Made by a program: the position numbers and the translations under genes
The notes under the pieces: generated by a model
Database searches by the model: none
The model's input: the letters and a program-made list of their open reading frames with translations, nothing else
Told to the model about the DNA's origin: nothing
In this document: positions 1 through 5,898 of the stretch, one piece after another
How positions within the stretch are numbered: position 1 is the stretch's first letter
Layout: each line of letters starts with the position of its first letter
Assembly: GCF_002341865.1 (NCBI RefSeq)
Contig: NZ_DDOV01000102.1
Location: 1-9,463, forward strand
Direction: 5' to 3'
From: Clostridium sp. UBA2485
GTDB lineage: Bacteria > Bacillota > Clostridia > Clostridiales > Clostridiaceae
DNA: 9,463 bases

Positions 1-72
1 CATGCATCTTTTAATTTATATAAATGCTATTTAATTTTTAAAATGTCTATTTAATATGTGGATAAAAATTGA

Positions 73-594
73 TTATAGATGTTTATCTCCTTCTTGCCAA
101 TCTACTGGACAAAGTCCTCCTGATTTAAGTGCTTTTAATACTCTTAATGTTTCATCAACACTTCTACCAACATTTAAATCATGTACAACTGAATATTTAA
201 CTTCTCCACTTGGATCAATTATAAATAATCCTCTTAAAGAAATTCCTTGTTCTTCAACAAGTGTGCCATATTCTTTTGAAACTTGCTTTGTTATATCTGA
301 AGCCATAGGGAAATTAATTTCTCCAAGGCCATTTTTTATCCATGCTTGATGTGAATATTCTGAGTCAACGCTTACTGATAATAACTCTGCGCCCATTGCT
401 CTAAAGTCATCCGCTCTCTTACTAAATCCTGTAATTTCTGTTGGACATACAAAAGTAAAATCTAATGGATAAAAAAACATAACTAGCCATTTACCATTGT
501 AATCTGATAGTTTTATCTCCTTAAAATCACTTCCGTCACCAGCAACTGAATTCATCTTAAAATCTGGTGCTTTTCTACCTACTAATCTTTCCAT
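73..594 (-). CDS. Typical 2-Cys peroxiredoxin (AhpC/TSA family)
   Basis: A thiol peroxidase that reduces hydrogen peroxide, organic hydroperoxides or peroxynitrite in the cytoplasm. The peroxidatic cysteine is Cys50, in FTFVCPTE, within the family signature Pro43-x(3)-Thr47-x(2)-Cys50. The conserved active-site arginine is Arg121 (LRGLFIID). The resolving cysteine is Cys162, in GGLCPVDW. With both cysteines present this is a typical 2-Cys enzyme. It stops soon after Cys162 (173 residues) and lacks the C-terminal YF extension of peroxide-sensitive eukaryotic forms. The ATG follows a strong AAGGAGGAA ribosome site at about 601-608. No AhpF, thioredoxin or thioredoxin reductase gene is adjacent, so the electron donor is unknown. 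Arginines are AGA at the sites checked, like most of the window. The family call is very secure; the exact symbol (ahpC, prx, tsa) is not, so none is given. Confidence 0.96.
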   Translation of the reverse strand: MERLVGRKAPDFKMNSVAGDGSDFKEIKLSDYNGKWLVMFFYPLDFTFVCPTEITGFSKRADDFRAMGAELLSVSVDSEYSHQAWIKNGLGEINFPMASDITKQVSKEYGTLVEEQGISLRGLFIIDPSGEVKYSVVHDLNVGRSVDETLRVLKALKSGGLCPVDWQEGDKHL

Positions 595-667
595 ACATTT
601 TTCCTCCTTAAATTCTAATTACCTTATTTTTTTCTCATTTTGTGTTTTATATACCCTTTATGACTTC

Positions 668-696
668 ATTATATACTATATGAAAACAATTATCAA
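668..696 (-). promoter_or_regulatory. Sigma-A-type promoter of the peroxiredoxin gene
   Basis: Read on the minus strand, TTGATA (696-691) and a perfect TATAAT (673-668) are separated by exactly 17 bases. Transcription would start near 661, giving a leader of about 66 nt before the ATG at 594. This is the best promoter match in the window. Confidence 0.72.
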
Positions 697-715
697 TATC
701 AAATAACAATTATTA
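681..715. promoter_or_regulatory. Two tandem Fur/PerR-like operator boxes
   Basis: The box at 681-695 matches the 7-1-7 Fur-family inverted repeat TGATAAT-N-ATTATCA at 12 of 14 positions; its right half, ATTATCA, is exact. It overlaps the -35 element and spacer of the peroxiredoxin promoter, where a bound repressor would block polymerase. A second, weaker box lies exactly 20 bases away at 701-715 (10 of 14 to the PerR form TTATAAT-N-ATTATAA). PerR (peroxide) or Fur (iron) are the likely regulators. PerR fits the gene better in biology, but the first box scores closer to Fur. Which regulator binds is inference. Confidence 0.5.
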
Positions 716-873
716 TTGATTTAAATAATTAATTCTTATACTATATGCTTTGAAAATATTTACTTTATAATTTACATATATTAGAATTTAGTTATACAGG
801 TATTAGTATTTTAACTATATATGCACTACTTCTAAAATTAACATGTGCATTCATATAAGTTCTTATTAGTATA
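716..873. other. AT-rich intergenic stretch, no gene seen
   Basis: This is the central part of the 379-base gap between the divergent peroxiredoxin and traX genes. I see no convincing open frame, RNA gene or terminator. The only structure is a 6-bp inverted repeat, ATGCAC (821-826) with GTGCAT (845-850), with an 18-base loop, too weak to interpret. Confidence 0.5.
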
Positions 874-929
874 CAATTGAGAATTGACGATGGACAATTA
901 TAATTAATTCTCAGCATAGCATGAGAATT
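874..929 (+). repeat. Heptamer-repeat/hairpin element, copy A
   Basis: Five contiguous degenerate 7-base units run from 874 to 908, beginning CAATTGA, GAATTGA. They lead into a hairpin with perfect 8-bp arms AATTCTCA (906-913) and TGAGAATT (922-929) and an 8-base loop, followed by a T run through 933. It belongs to the same family as the elements at 1890-1949, 2005-2063 and 3757-3819. Here it lies upstream of traX in the traX orientation, so its hairpin and T run could act as an attenuator, or simply be carried by the element. Confidence 0.65.
877..904 (+). promoter_or_regulatory. Possible traX promoter inside repeat copy A
   Basis: TTGAGA (877-882) and TATAAT (899-904) are 16 bases apart, formed by the heptamer units themselves. 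Transcription would begin near 911, inside the hairpin arm, so a transcript from here would not form the full terminator. The match is fair, but such sequences arise easily in AT-rich DNA. Confidence 0.35.
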
Positions 930-973
930 TTTTAACTAATATAATTAAGATACAGTTTAAAGGAGGTTCCATT

Positions 974-1828
974 ATGTTTAATAGATTTCAATTAAAACTT
1001 ATAATGCTTTTTTTTATGTTACTTGACCATATAGCAAGTTTCATACCTAATACCCCTTTATGGTTTCACTACATAGGAAGATTAGTAGCACCTACATTTT
1101 TCTTTTTATTAATAGATGGATATTTTCATACAAGAAGCAAATACAATTATGCAAAAAGACTTTTTGTTGCATCTGGAATAATGGCATCCGGTAATATATT
1201 AATAACCACTATTTTTCCTTCTAGAATAGCTAATGGAGACGTAAATATATATTTAGTTGGTATTATAATTACAGCTGCAGTGCTACTGTCAACTTATATT
1301 GCATATAAGACCCCTTCTGAAAACATGTTTAGAATAATTTTCTGTGGAGTTATAATGCTCTTAGCTCCTATAATATTTTCTATTATCTTCACTGATGTTA
1401 GAGGGGTTAAAAATAACATTTTCTTATCCATGGCATTTTCTATAGTATTATTAAATTTTATTGAAATACGTGATAAAGAAAATAATAAACCTTTAACTTC
1501 TTTATCTATAGTTATAATACTATTTTTATCATTATTTACGGAAGGTTCTATTCTAGGTCCTATACTTACTTTTATTTTCTACTACTTTAAAGATAAAAAG
1601 CTTTCTTTAGTTTTATTTTATTCTATATTTTCATTATTATTTATAGGAAGCGACTTTAGCTATAATGGATTATTCGTAGAAAACATACAATGGATGATGA
1701 TATTTTCCATACCATTCTTCTTTTCCTATAATGGAAAGAAAGGTAGTGATCTAAAATATTTATTTTATGCTTTCTATCCTATACATATATGGATACTCTA
1801 TATAATAGGATTTTTTATGGAAAGATGA
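974..1828 (+). CDS. TraX-family integral membrane protein
   Basis: A 284-residue, strongly hydrophobic protein with about eight predicted membrane segments. The N-terminus carries the TraX (PF05857) pattern: a first helix ending in LLDHI (Asp18-His19), then IGRLVAP (34-40) and a DGYFHTR block (48-54) followed by basic residues. The C-terminus ends with the family's YPIHIWILYIIGFF-like segment. The name-giving F-plasmid TraX acetylates the pilin N-terminus. Chromosomal Bacillota members lie outside transfer operons, and their acyl acceptor is not known to me. No conjugation gene is present here, so conjugal transfer should not be inferred. The ATG follows AAAGGAGGT at 959-966, an ideal spacing. 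It is convergent with the downstream regulator gene. Family assignment is good; function is open. Confidence 0.85.
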   Translation: MFNRFQLKLIMLFFMLLDHIASFIPNTPLWFHYIGRLVAPTFFFLLIDGYFHTRSKYNYAKRLFVASGIMASGNILITTIFPSRIANGDVNIYLVGIIITAAVLLSTYIAYKTPSENMFRIIFCGVIMLLAPIIFSIIFTDVRGVKNNIFLSMAFSIVLLNFIEIRDKENNKPLTSLSIVIILFLSLFTEGSILGPILTFIFYYFKDKKLSLVLFYSIFSLLFIGSDFSYNGLFVENIQWMMIFSIPFFFSYNGKKGSDLKYLFYAFYPIHIWILYIIGFFMER

Positions 1829-1889
1829 TTTTGTGCTAGTTCTTCATCTTTGAGGAACAGTTCAATCAATAGAGAATCTACGAAGATTA

Positions 1890-1949
1890 AGAATTAAGTA
1901 TGAAGAATGAAGAATTATGGTTGAAATTAATTCTTTATGAATTAATTTC
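1890..1949 (+). repeat. Heptamer-repeat/hairpin element, copy B (possible traX terminator)
   Basis: Six contiguous 7-base units occupy 1890-1931, beginning AGAATTA, AGTATGA, AGAATGA. They run into a perfect 11-bp hairpin: GAAATTAATTC (1923-1933), 5-base loop, GAATTAATTTC (1939-1949). A T-rich stretch follows (to 1963). It lies about 60 bases past the traX stop in the same orientation, so it could terminate traX transcription. The interrupted T tract makes it a mediocre intrinsic terminator. Confidence 0.65.
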
Positions 1950-2004
1950 TTCAATATATTTTTCGATAAAAATAATTGTGTTGCTTCAAAAATAGATTCA
2001 AAAC

Positions 2005-2063
2005 TTCTCTTATAAATGAGAAATATCAATAATTCTCCATTATCACTTCTCCCTTCTCCATTG
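2005..2063 (-). repeat. Heptamer-repeat/hairpin element, copy D (3' of the XRE-DUF1232 gene)
   Basis: On the minus strand, six contiguous 7-base units run from 2063 to 2022, beginning CAATGGA, GAAGGGA and ending TGATATT. They are followed by a 5-bp hairpin, TTCTC (2022-2018) with GAGAA (2009-2005), then GTTTTG. The last unit and the following TCTCA match copy C in the same register. It lies downstream of the XRE-DUF1232 gene in that gene's orientation and converges on copy B. The stem is too weak to be a convincing terminator alone. Confidence 0.62.
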
Positions 2064-2088
2064 TAGAAGAGAGAAGTTTCTACAATGG
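2045..2088 (-). other. Hairpin with potential pseudoknot in the 3' region of the XRE-DUF1232 gene
   Basis: A perfect 11-bp stem pairs 2058-2068 (CCATTGTAGAA) with 2078-2088 (TTCTACAATGG), with a 9-base loop. The transcript of the upstream gene would enter from 2088, directly after its stop codon. The loop holds ACTTCTC (2077-2071), perfectly complementary over 7 bases to GAGAAGT (2051-2045) seven bases past the stem, so an H-type pseudoknot is geometrically possible. The distal pairing partner lies in the heptamer units of copy D. No T run follows, so this is not a standard terminator. Confidence 0.45.
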
Positions 2089-2099
2089 TTAACTGTGAA

Positions 2100-2780
2100 T
2101 TAATTATAGCTATTTCTATCTTCTTCCATTGATAATTGAGAAAATTTATTAAGGACTATTTTTATAGCTATAACATCATCTAAAAATCCTATTGGAAAGA
2201 TAAAGTCTGGAATAATATCTGTTGAGATAATGAAGTAAAGCAGTCCACTTCCAAGTATTATAAGTTCTTTAGTAGTTATATTATCAGAACAAAATAATCT
2301 ATACATTTCTTTCAATTTATCAACAAATGCTCCAGTTTCACCAACATTTTTTATTTTTTCACTAAAATTATTGTGAACTATTGAACTGCCTTCTGATGTT
2401 AAAACATATTTCTCGTATTTATCTAACTCTCCTTTAATTTGTTCATTTATATAATCATCTTCTAAAATATTAGAGAAATTAAATATATCCTCTATGTCCT
2501 CAATTTTATTATTATAATTATATTTTGATTGTTTTTTCTCTTTTACATTATTTAAATCATATCCTGAAGCTATTAGTAAATTTTCTAATGGAATTTTTAA
2601 TGCTTTAGACAATTTTTCTAAATGTTTAATATTAGCTTGCTGTTTTCCATTAAGAATTCTAGAAATAGTTGATGTATCTATACCTGTAATCTTACTTAAT
2701 TTTCGAATTGAAAGAGATTTTTCCTCTAAAATAGGTTTAATTATTCTCCCTATTCCCAACTCCTTTTTATTTTCATTCAA
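2100..2780 (-). CDS. XRE-family HTH regulator fused to a DUF1232 (YkvA-like) domain
   Basis: A 226-residue two-domain protein. Residues about 10-72 form a Cro/C1-type helix-turn-helix, with the recognition helices in SIRKLSKITGIDTSTISRIL (24-43). A polar linker (about 75-145) leads to a C-terminal DUF1232 domain (about 148-213) with the family core DIIPDF (188-193) and LDDVIAI (200-206), within a hydrophobic helix-turn-helix segment that may associate with the membrane. DUF1232 has no established biochemical role. A DNA-binding head on a possibly membrane-linked tail suggests a sensor-regulator, but that is inference. The start is TTG: it sits six bases after a strong AGGAGGG (about 2787-2793), and the nearby ATG at 2776 is out of frame. 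It is divergent from ytaF and convergent with traX. The target genes are unknown. Confidence 0.85.
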   Translation of the reverse strand: MNENKKELGIGRIIKPILEEKSLSIRKLSKITGIDTSTISRILNGKQQANIKHLEKLSKALKIPLENLLIASGYDLNNVKEKKQSKYNYNNKIEDIEDIFNFSNILEDDYINEQIKGELDKYEKYVLTSEGSSIVHNNFSEKIKNVGETGAFVDKLKEMYRLFCSDNITTKELIILGSGLLYFIISTDIIPDFIFPIGFLDDVIAIKIVLNKFSQLSMEEDRNSYN

Positions 2781-2786
2781 GGATAT

Positions 2787-2793
2787 CCCTCCT
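2787..2793 (-). promoter_or_regulatory. Ribosome binding site that decides a TTG start
   Basis: AGGAGGG on the minus strand is spaced six bases before TTG at 2780-2778. The alternative ATG at 2776-2774 is in another frame, so this site supports TTG initiation of the XRE-DUF1232 gene. Confidence 0.7.
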
Positions 2794-3020
2794 ATAAATT
2801 ATCTAAAAACAACTATTAAATCACTTTAAGCTAACTACATACTATGTTTTTATTTTTTAAAAATGTATAAACTTATAATTTCTCATATTACATTATATGT
2901 AGCATATTTTTTTTTATTTAACTGTTGCATTTTTATCAACATTTTTTTGCTTTAATAGCACTTTTTTATAAATTTTAACTACTATGTATATTGAGAATAT
3001 AACAATAGGAGGATATATCT

Positions 3021-3644
3021 ATGTTAGAATCAATATTATTAGTTACATCATTATGTATGGATGCCTTTGTTGCTAGTTTTGGATATGGAACAAATAAAAT
3101 TAAAATTCCCTTTACTTCAGTAACAGTTATCAATTTTGTTTGCTCTGCACTTTTGGCTATATCTCTTTTCTTAGGTTCAGTAATAAAAGACTTTTTGCCT
3201 GAAAGTTTATCAATTGGAATATGCTTTACAATTTTAATTGTACTTGGAGTAAGCCGCTTTTTAGAAGGTGTTATTAAGACTTACTTAAGGAAAAAATCTA
3301 CTAATAGAAAAAATATAAAATTTAAACTATTGGATTTAAATTTTATATTAGACGTATATGTTGATAATACTAAAGCTGATATTGATAATTCTAGAACTCT
3401 TAGTCCAAGTGAAGCTTTTTATCTTGCCATTGCTCTAGGTTTAGACGGAATAGCAGTGGGTTTTGGAAGTGGTTTAGCAAATATAAATTATATTCAAGTA
3501 GTACTATTTTCATTAATTTCTGATATGGTTGCAGTTTTAATTGGATGTTACTTAGGTAGAAAGTTCGTTGAAAAAGTAAATCTAAATCTTTCTTGGTTAA
3601 GCGGGTTAATATTGATTATTTTAGCCTTTATGAAACTTGCATAA
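3021..3644 (+). CDS. ytaF: YtaF-type sporulation membrane protein (MntP-like family)
   Basis: A 207-residue protein with six predicted membrane helices in two repeated halves of three. Each half opens with a conserved motif containing a membrane-embedded aspartate: CMDAFVASFGYG (Asp14) and GLDGIAVGFGSG (Asp142). A polar loop (about 88-130) separates the halves. This is the layout of YtaF, a sporulation-associated relative of the MntP manganese exporter. The actual substrate of YtaF is not settled to my knowledge, so manganese export is only suggested by kinship. The ATG follows AGGAGGA at 3007-3013. The upstream gap (2781-3020) holds no strong promoter I can name and no yybP-ykoY-like element. 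A strong terminator follows at 3724-3749, so it looks like a single-gene unit. Confidence 0.86.
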   Translation: MLESILLVTSLCMDAFVASFGYGTNKIKIPFTSVTVINFVCSALLAISLFLGSVIKDFLPESLSIGICFTILIVLGVSRFLEGVIKTYLRKKSTNRKNIKFKLLDLNFILDVYVDNTKADIDNSRTLSPSEAFYLAIALGLDGIAVGFGSGLANINYIQVVLFSLISDMVAVLIGCYLGRKFVEKVNLNLSWLSGLILIILAFMKLA

Positions 3645-3723
3645 ACTTTATAATAAAAATCTTTTCATGTAATTAAAGAAGATTTTAGTTTTAATCAAAC
3701 TAATTTCTTTAATTAATTTTTTT

Positions 3724-3754
3724 ACTAGCAATTCTATTGCTAGTTTTTTATTTT
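3724..3754 (+). terminator. Rho-independent terminator of ytaF
   Basis: Perfect 8-bp arms ACTAGCAA (3724-3731) and TTGCTAGT (3737-3744) enclose a 5-base loop and run directly into six T residues, then ATTTT. This is the clearest intrinsic terminator in the window. A weaker AT-rich hairpin lies just upstream, with arms AAAATCTT (3656-3663) and AAGATTTT (3679-3686). Confidence 0.88.
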
Positions 3755-3756
3755 AA

Positions 3757-3819
3757 ATTTCTCAGCTATTGCTGAGAAATATCCACAATTGCAAATTTTA
3801 CATTGTAAATTGTGAATTG
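3757..3819 (-). repeat. Heptamer-repeat/hairpin element, copy C
   Basis: On the minus strand, six contiguous 7-base units run from 3819 to 3778, beginning CAATTCA, CAATTTA, CAATGTA and ending GGATATT. They lead into a perfect 10-bp hairpin, ATTTCTCAGC (3780-3771 read on minus) with its complement (3766-3757) and a 4-base loop. It has the same register and a CTCAGC core like copy A. It lies between two plus-strand genes and points against them, so here it is not a terminator for a flanking gene. The region from 3820 to 3908 shows nothing further. Confidence 0.68.
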
Positions 3820-3908
3820 TATAAATTATAGATTAACTGCTAAAAACAGCAATTATTTTATATATTAATTTTATAAATATTATCACTACATAATGTGGAA
3901 GACTTTTC

Positions 3909-3946
3909 TAATTACCTTGGTGTATAATTAAAAAAGGGGGTAATTA
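3909..3946 (+). promoter_or_regulatory. Inverted repeat that could cover the DUF4153 ribosome site
   Basis: TAATTACC (3909-3916) is perfectly complementary to GGTAATTA (3939-3946). The right arm takes in the end of the AAGGGGG ribosome site (3934-3940) and stops one base before the ATG at 3948. If both arms are transcribed, folding would hide the site. A TATAAT (3923-3928) lies in the 22-base loop without a good -35 partner. The arms are AT-rich, so chance is possible. Confidence 0.3.
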
Positions 3947-3947
3947 T

Positions 3948-5696
3948 ATGAAGTTTAAAGAATTTACTAAAAATATATCATCAGGAATTAAAAATAGTAT
4001 TAAAAGATTTCCAGTTTCTATTCTTCTTTCTTTATGTTGTGCTATCTTATTAATTTATATTTCTGAGTTTGGTTATGATGCGAATCCTGATATAAGAGAA
4101 AATCTTATGAAATTAGTTAGAATTTTTGCACTTGGAATTCCACTCTCCTTATGTATAAAACTTTTCTTTGAGAGATTAAAAGAATATAAAAGAATAACCA
4201 TTTTTCTAACATATATAGGTGGATCTATTCTTCTTATACTTTACTATTTATTTCTACTGAATGATTTTAAAATGGTTTCAATGACAAGATACTTTTCTGT
4301 AACATTAATACTTTATTTAGCCTTTCTTTTTATACCTTATATCTCTAAGAAAGATAATTTTGAGTTATATGTTATAAAAGTTTTTACAAGTTTTTTTACA
4401 ACCTTTATATACTCTATTGTGTTGTATCTTGGCTTATGTGCAATTTTATTTACAGTAAACAAACTTCTTGGAATAAATATTAAATATCAAATTTATTACT
4501 ATACTTGGCTTATGGTTTCTCTTGTATTTGCTCCATGCTTTTTTCTTGCTGGAGTTCCATATAAGAATAGAGCTTTTACTTTAAAGGATTATCCAAAGCT
4601 TTTAAAGATACTTATTTTATATATCATAATGCCACTTATCACTATATATACGGCTATATTATATATATATTTTATTAAAATAATAATAACTTGGCAGTGG
4701 CCTCAGGGATTAGTATCTCATCTTGTGCTTTGGTATTCAGTTATAACCGCTGCAATTTTATTTTTCATTTATCCACTTATTGAGGATAATTCTTGGGCAA
4801 AAGCCTTTATGAAAGCTTTCCCAAAAGCTATTATTCCTCTTATTATTATGATGTTCTTTTCAATTGGAATAAGGATAAGAGAATATGGATTTACTGAAAA
4901 TAGATACTATGTTGTAATTCTTGGGCTATGGATATTTTTAATTATGTTATATTTTTCAATTTGCAAGAAATTTAAAAATATTATACTACCTATGTCCCTG
5001 GCAATAATTATTCTTATTTCTACCTTTGGACCATTTAGTAGTTATTCTATATCAAAATATAGTCAAAATAAAAGGTTTACTAATATACTTAGTAAAAATT
5101 CCATGATATCAGAAGGTGAAATAATTCCTAATTCCAATATATCAACTGAAGATAAGAATCAAATAAGTAGTATCCTTAGCTATTTTAACAATAAACATAG
5201 TCTTAGTGATGTAAAATATCTACCAAAGAATTTTAAAATTCAAGATATAGATAGTGTTTTGGGATTTTCTTATATAGAAAATGAGTATAATAGCTTAAGT
5301 TACTACACTTATTTTAATAATTATGAAGATAGAATACCATTAGAAATAAAAGATTATGACTATCTTATTGATTCAGAAATACTAAATACAAATAATAGTT
5401 CGACTAATGAGCTAAATGCTGAGTTTATCCCTGAATCAGGAATTGTGAAAATAACTCGCAACGGAGACGAATTATACTCAAAAGACCTAAACGAATTTAC
5501 TAAAAAACTTATTGATAAATATGGCATAAATAATGGTGGTCAAAGTGTTGATTTAAAAGAAATGACCTTTGAAGATGAAAATGAAAAAGTAAAAGTTAAG
5601 TTTTTGTTTTCTCACATCTCAGGAAGTAAAGATGCTTCAACAGGTAAAATTGAAAGTCATGGAAATGATTTTTATATATTGTTAAAGCTCAAATAA
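3948..5696 (+). CDS. DUF4153 family polytopic membrane protein
   Basis: A 582-residue protein. After a short basic N-terminus come about eleven predicted membrane helices between residues 22 and 364 (for example 22-40, 56-75, 82-104, 144-171, 217-245, 319-339). The rest (about 370-582) is a hydrophilic domain rich in Asn, Ser and Asp, probably outside the cell. The block FELYVIKVFTSFF (138-150), then YSIVLYLGLCAILFTVNKLLGI (155-176), is what I recognise from the DUF4153 family. No catalytic motif is visible and the role is unknown to me. The ATG follows AAGGGGG at 3934-3940 with seven bases between. It has its own terminator downstream and no co-directional partner nearby, so it is probably transcribed alone. 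Family call fairly firm; function not assigned. Confidence 0.82.
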   Translation: MKFKEFTKNISSGIKNSIKRFPVSILLSLCCAILLIYISEFGYDANPDIRENLMKLVRIFALGIPLSLCIKLFFERLKEYKRITIFLTYIGGSILLILYYLFLLNDFKMVSMTRYFSVTLILYLAFLFIPYISKKDNFELYVIKVFTSFFTTFIYSIVLYLGLCAILFTVNKLLGINIKYQIYYYTWLMVSLVFAPCFFLAGVPYKNRAFTLKDYPKLLKILILYIIMPLITIYTAILYIYFIKIIITWQWPQGLVSHLVLWYSVITAAILFFIYPLIEDNSWAKAFMKAFPKAIIPLIIMMFFSIGIRIREYGFTENRYYVVILGLWIFLIMLYFSICKKFKNIILPMSLAIIILISTFGPFSSYSISKYSQNKRFTNILSKNSMISEGEIIPNSNISTEDKNQISSILSYFNNKHSLSDVKYLPKNFKIQDIDSVLGFSYIENEYNSLSYYTYFNNYEDRIPLEIKDYDYLIDSEILNTNNSSTNELNAEFIPESGIVKITRNGDELYSKDLNEFTKKLIDKYGINNGGQSVDLKEMTFEDENEKVKVKFLFSHISGSKDASTGKIESHGNDFYILLKLK

Positions 5697-5747
5697 TTTA
5701 GATATAGGATAAATTATAAAGATTAAAATTATAAAAATCTAATATTA

Positions 5748-5777
5748 AAAACCAGCAAACAAATATTTGCTGGTTTT
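5748..5777. terminator. Bidirectional intrinsic terminator between convergent genes
   Basis: A perfect 12-bp stem joins 5748-5759 (AAAACCAGCAAA) to 5766-5777, with a 6-base loop. On plus, four T end the stem, then ACTTC. On minus, five or so T follow within TTTTTAATATT. It sits about 50 bases past the DUF4153 stop and could also stop transcription from the AraC-type gene on the other strand. The GC core (CCAGC) and stem length make it convincing, though the plus-strand T tract is short. Confidence 0.8.
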
Positions 5778-5898
5778 ACTTCATAATAAAAATTTTTTAG
5801 TTAAGAAATACTGTAAAATTGATTTTTGAATAATAGTGTATCTAAATAACTATTTCTTTCTTATAAAAGTTTTTAAATTTTAAAAACTGCAATATATA

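Noticed and set aside
1..72. Terminator of the peroxiredoxin gene
   Set aside because: The stretch holds only AT-rich sequence with a CTATTTAAT direct repeat and no stem-loop with a T run; a terminator may lie beyond the window.
56..349. Plus-strand open frame opposite the peroxiredoxin gene
   Set aside because: It lies antisense to a certain gene, has no ribosome site and shows no recognisable protein pattern.
874..929. Tandem repeats considered as a CRISPR array
   Set aside because: Units are only 7 bases, contiguous and degenerate, with no spacers and no cas genes.
1836..1860. Hairpin directly after the traX stop as its terminator
   Set aside because: The arms at 1839-1846 and 1851-1858 pair with one G-U wobble, but no T run follows.
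2781..3020. yybP-ykoY manganese riboswitch before the MntP-like gene
   Set aside because: The gap is extremely AT-rich and lacks the paired GC-containing helices of that riboswitch class.
874..3819. Repeat elements interpreted as classical MITEs
   Set aside because: I see no shared terminal inverted repeats enclosing the whole element and no clear target-site duplications; the inverted repeat is only at one end.
5868..5888. AT-only hairpin after the AraC-type stop as a terminator
   Set aside because: The stem is almost entirely A/T with a 3-base loop and no T run in the right direction. The 5748-5777 hairpin is far better.
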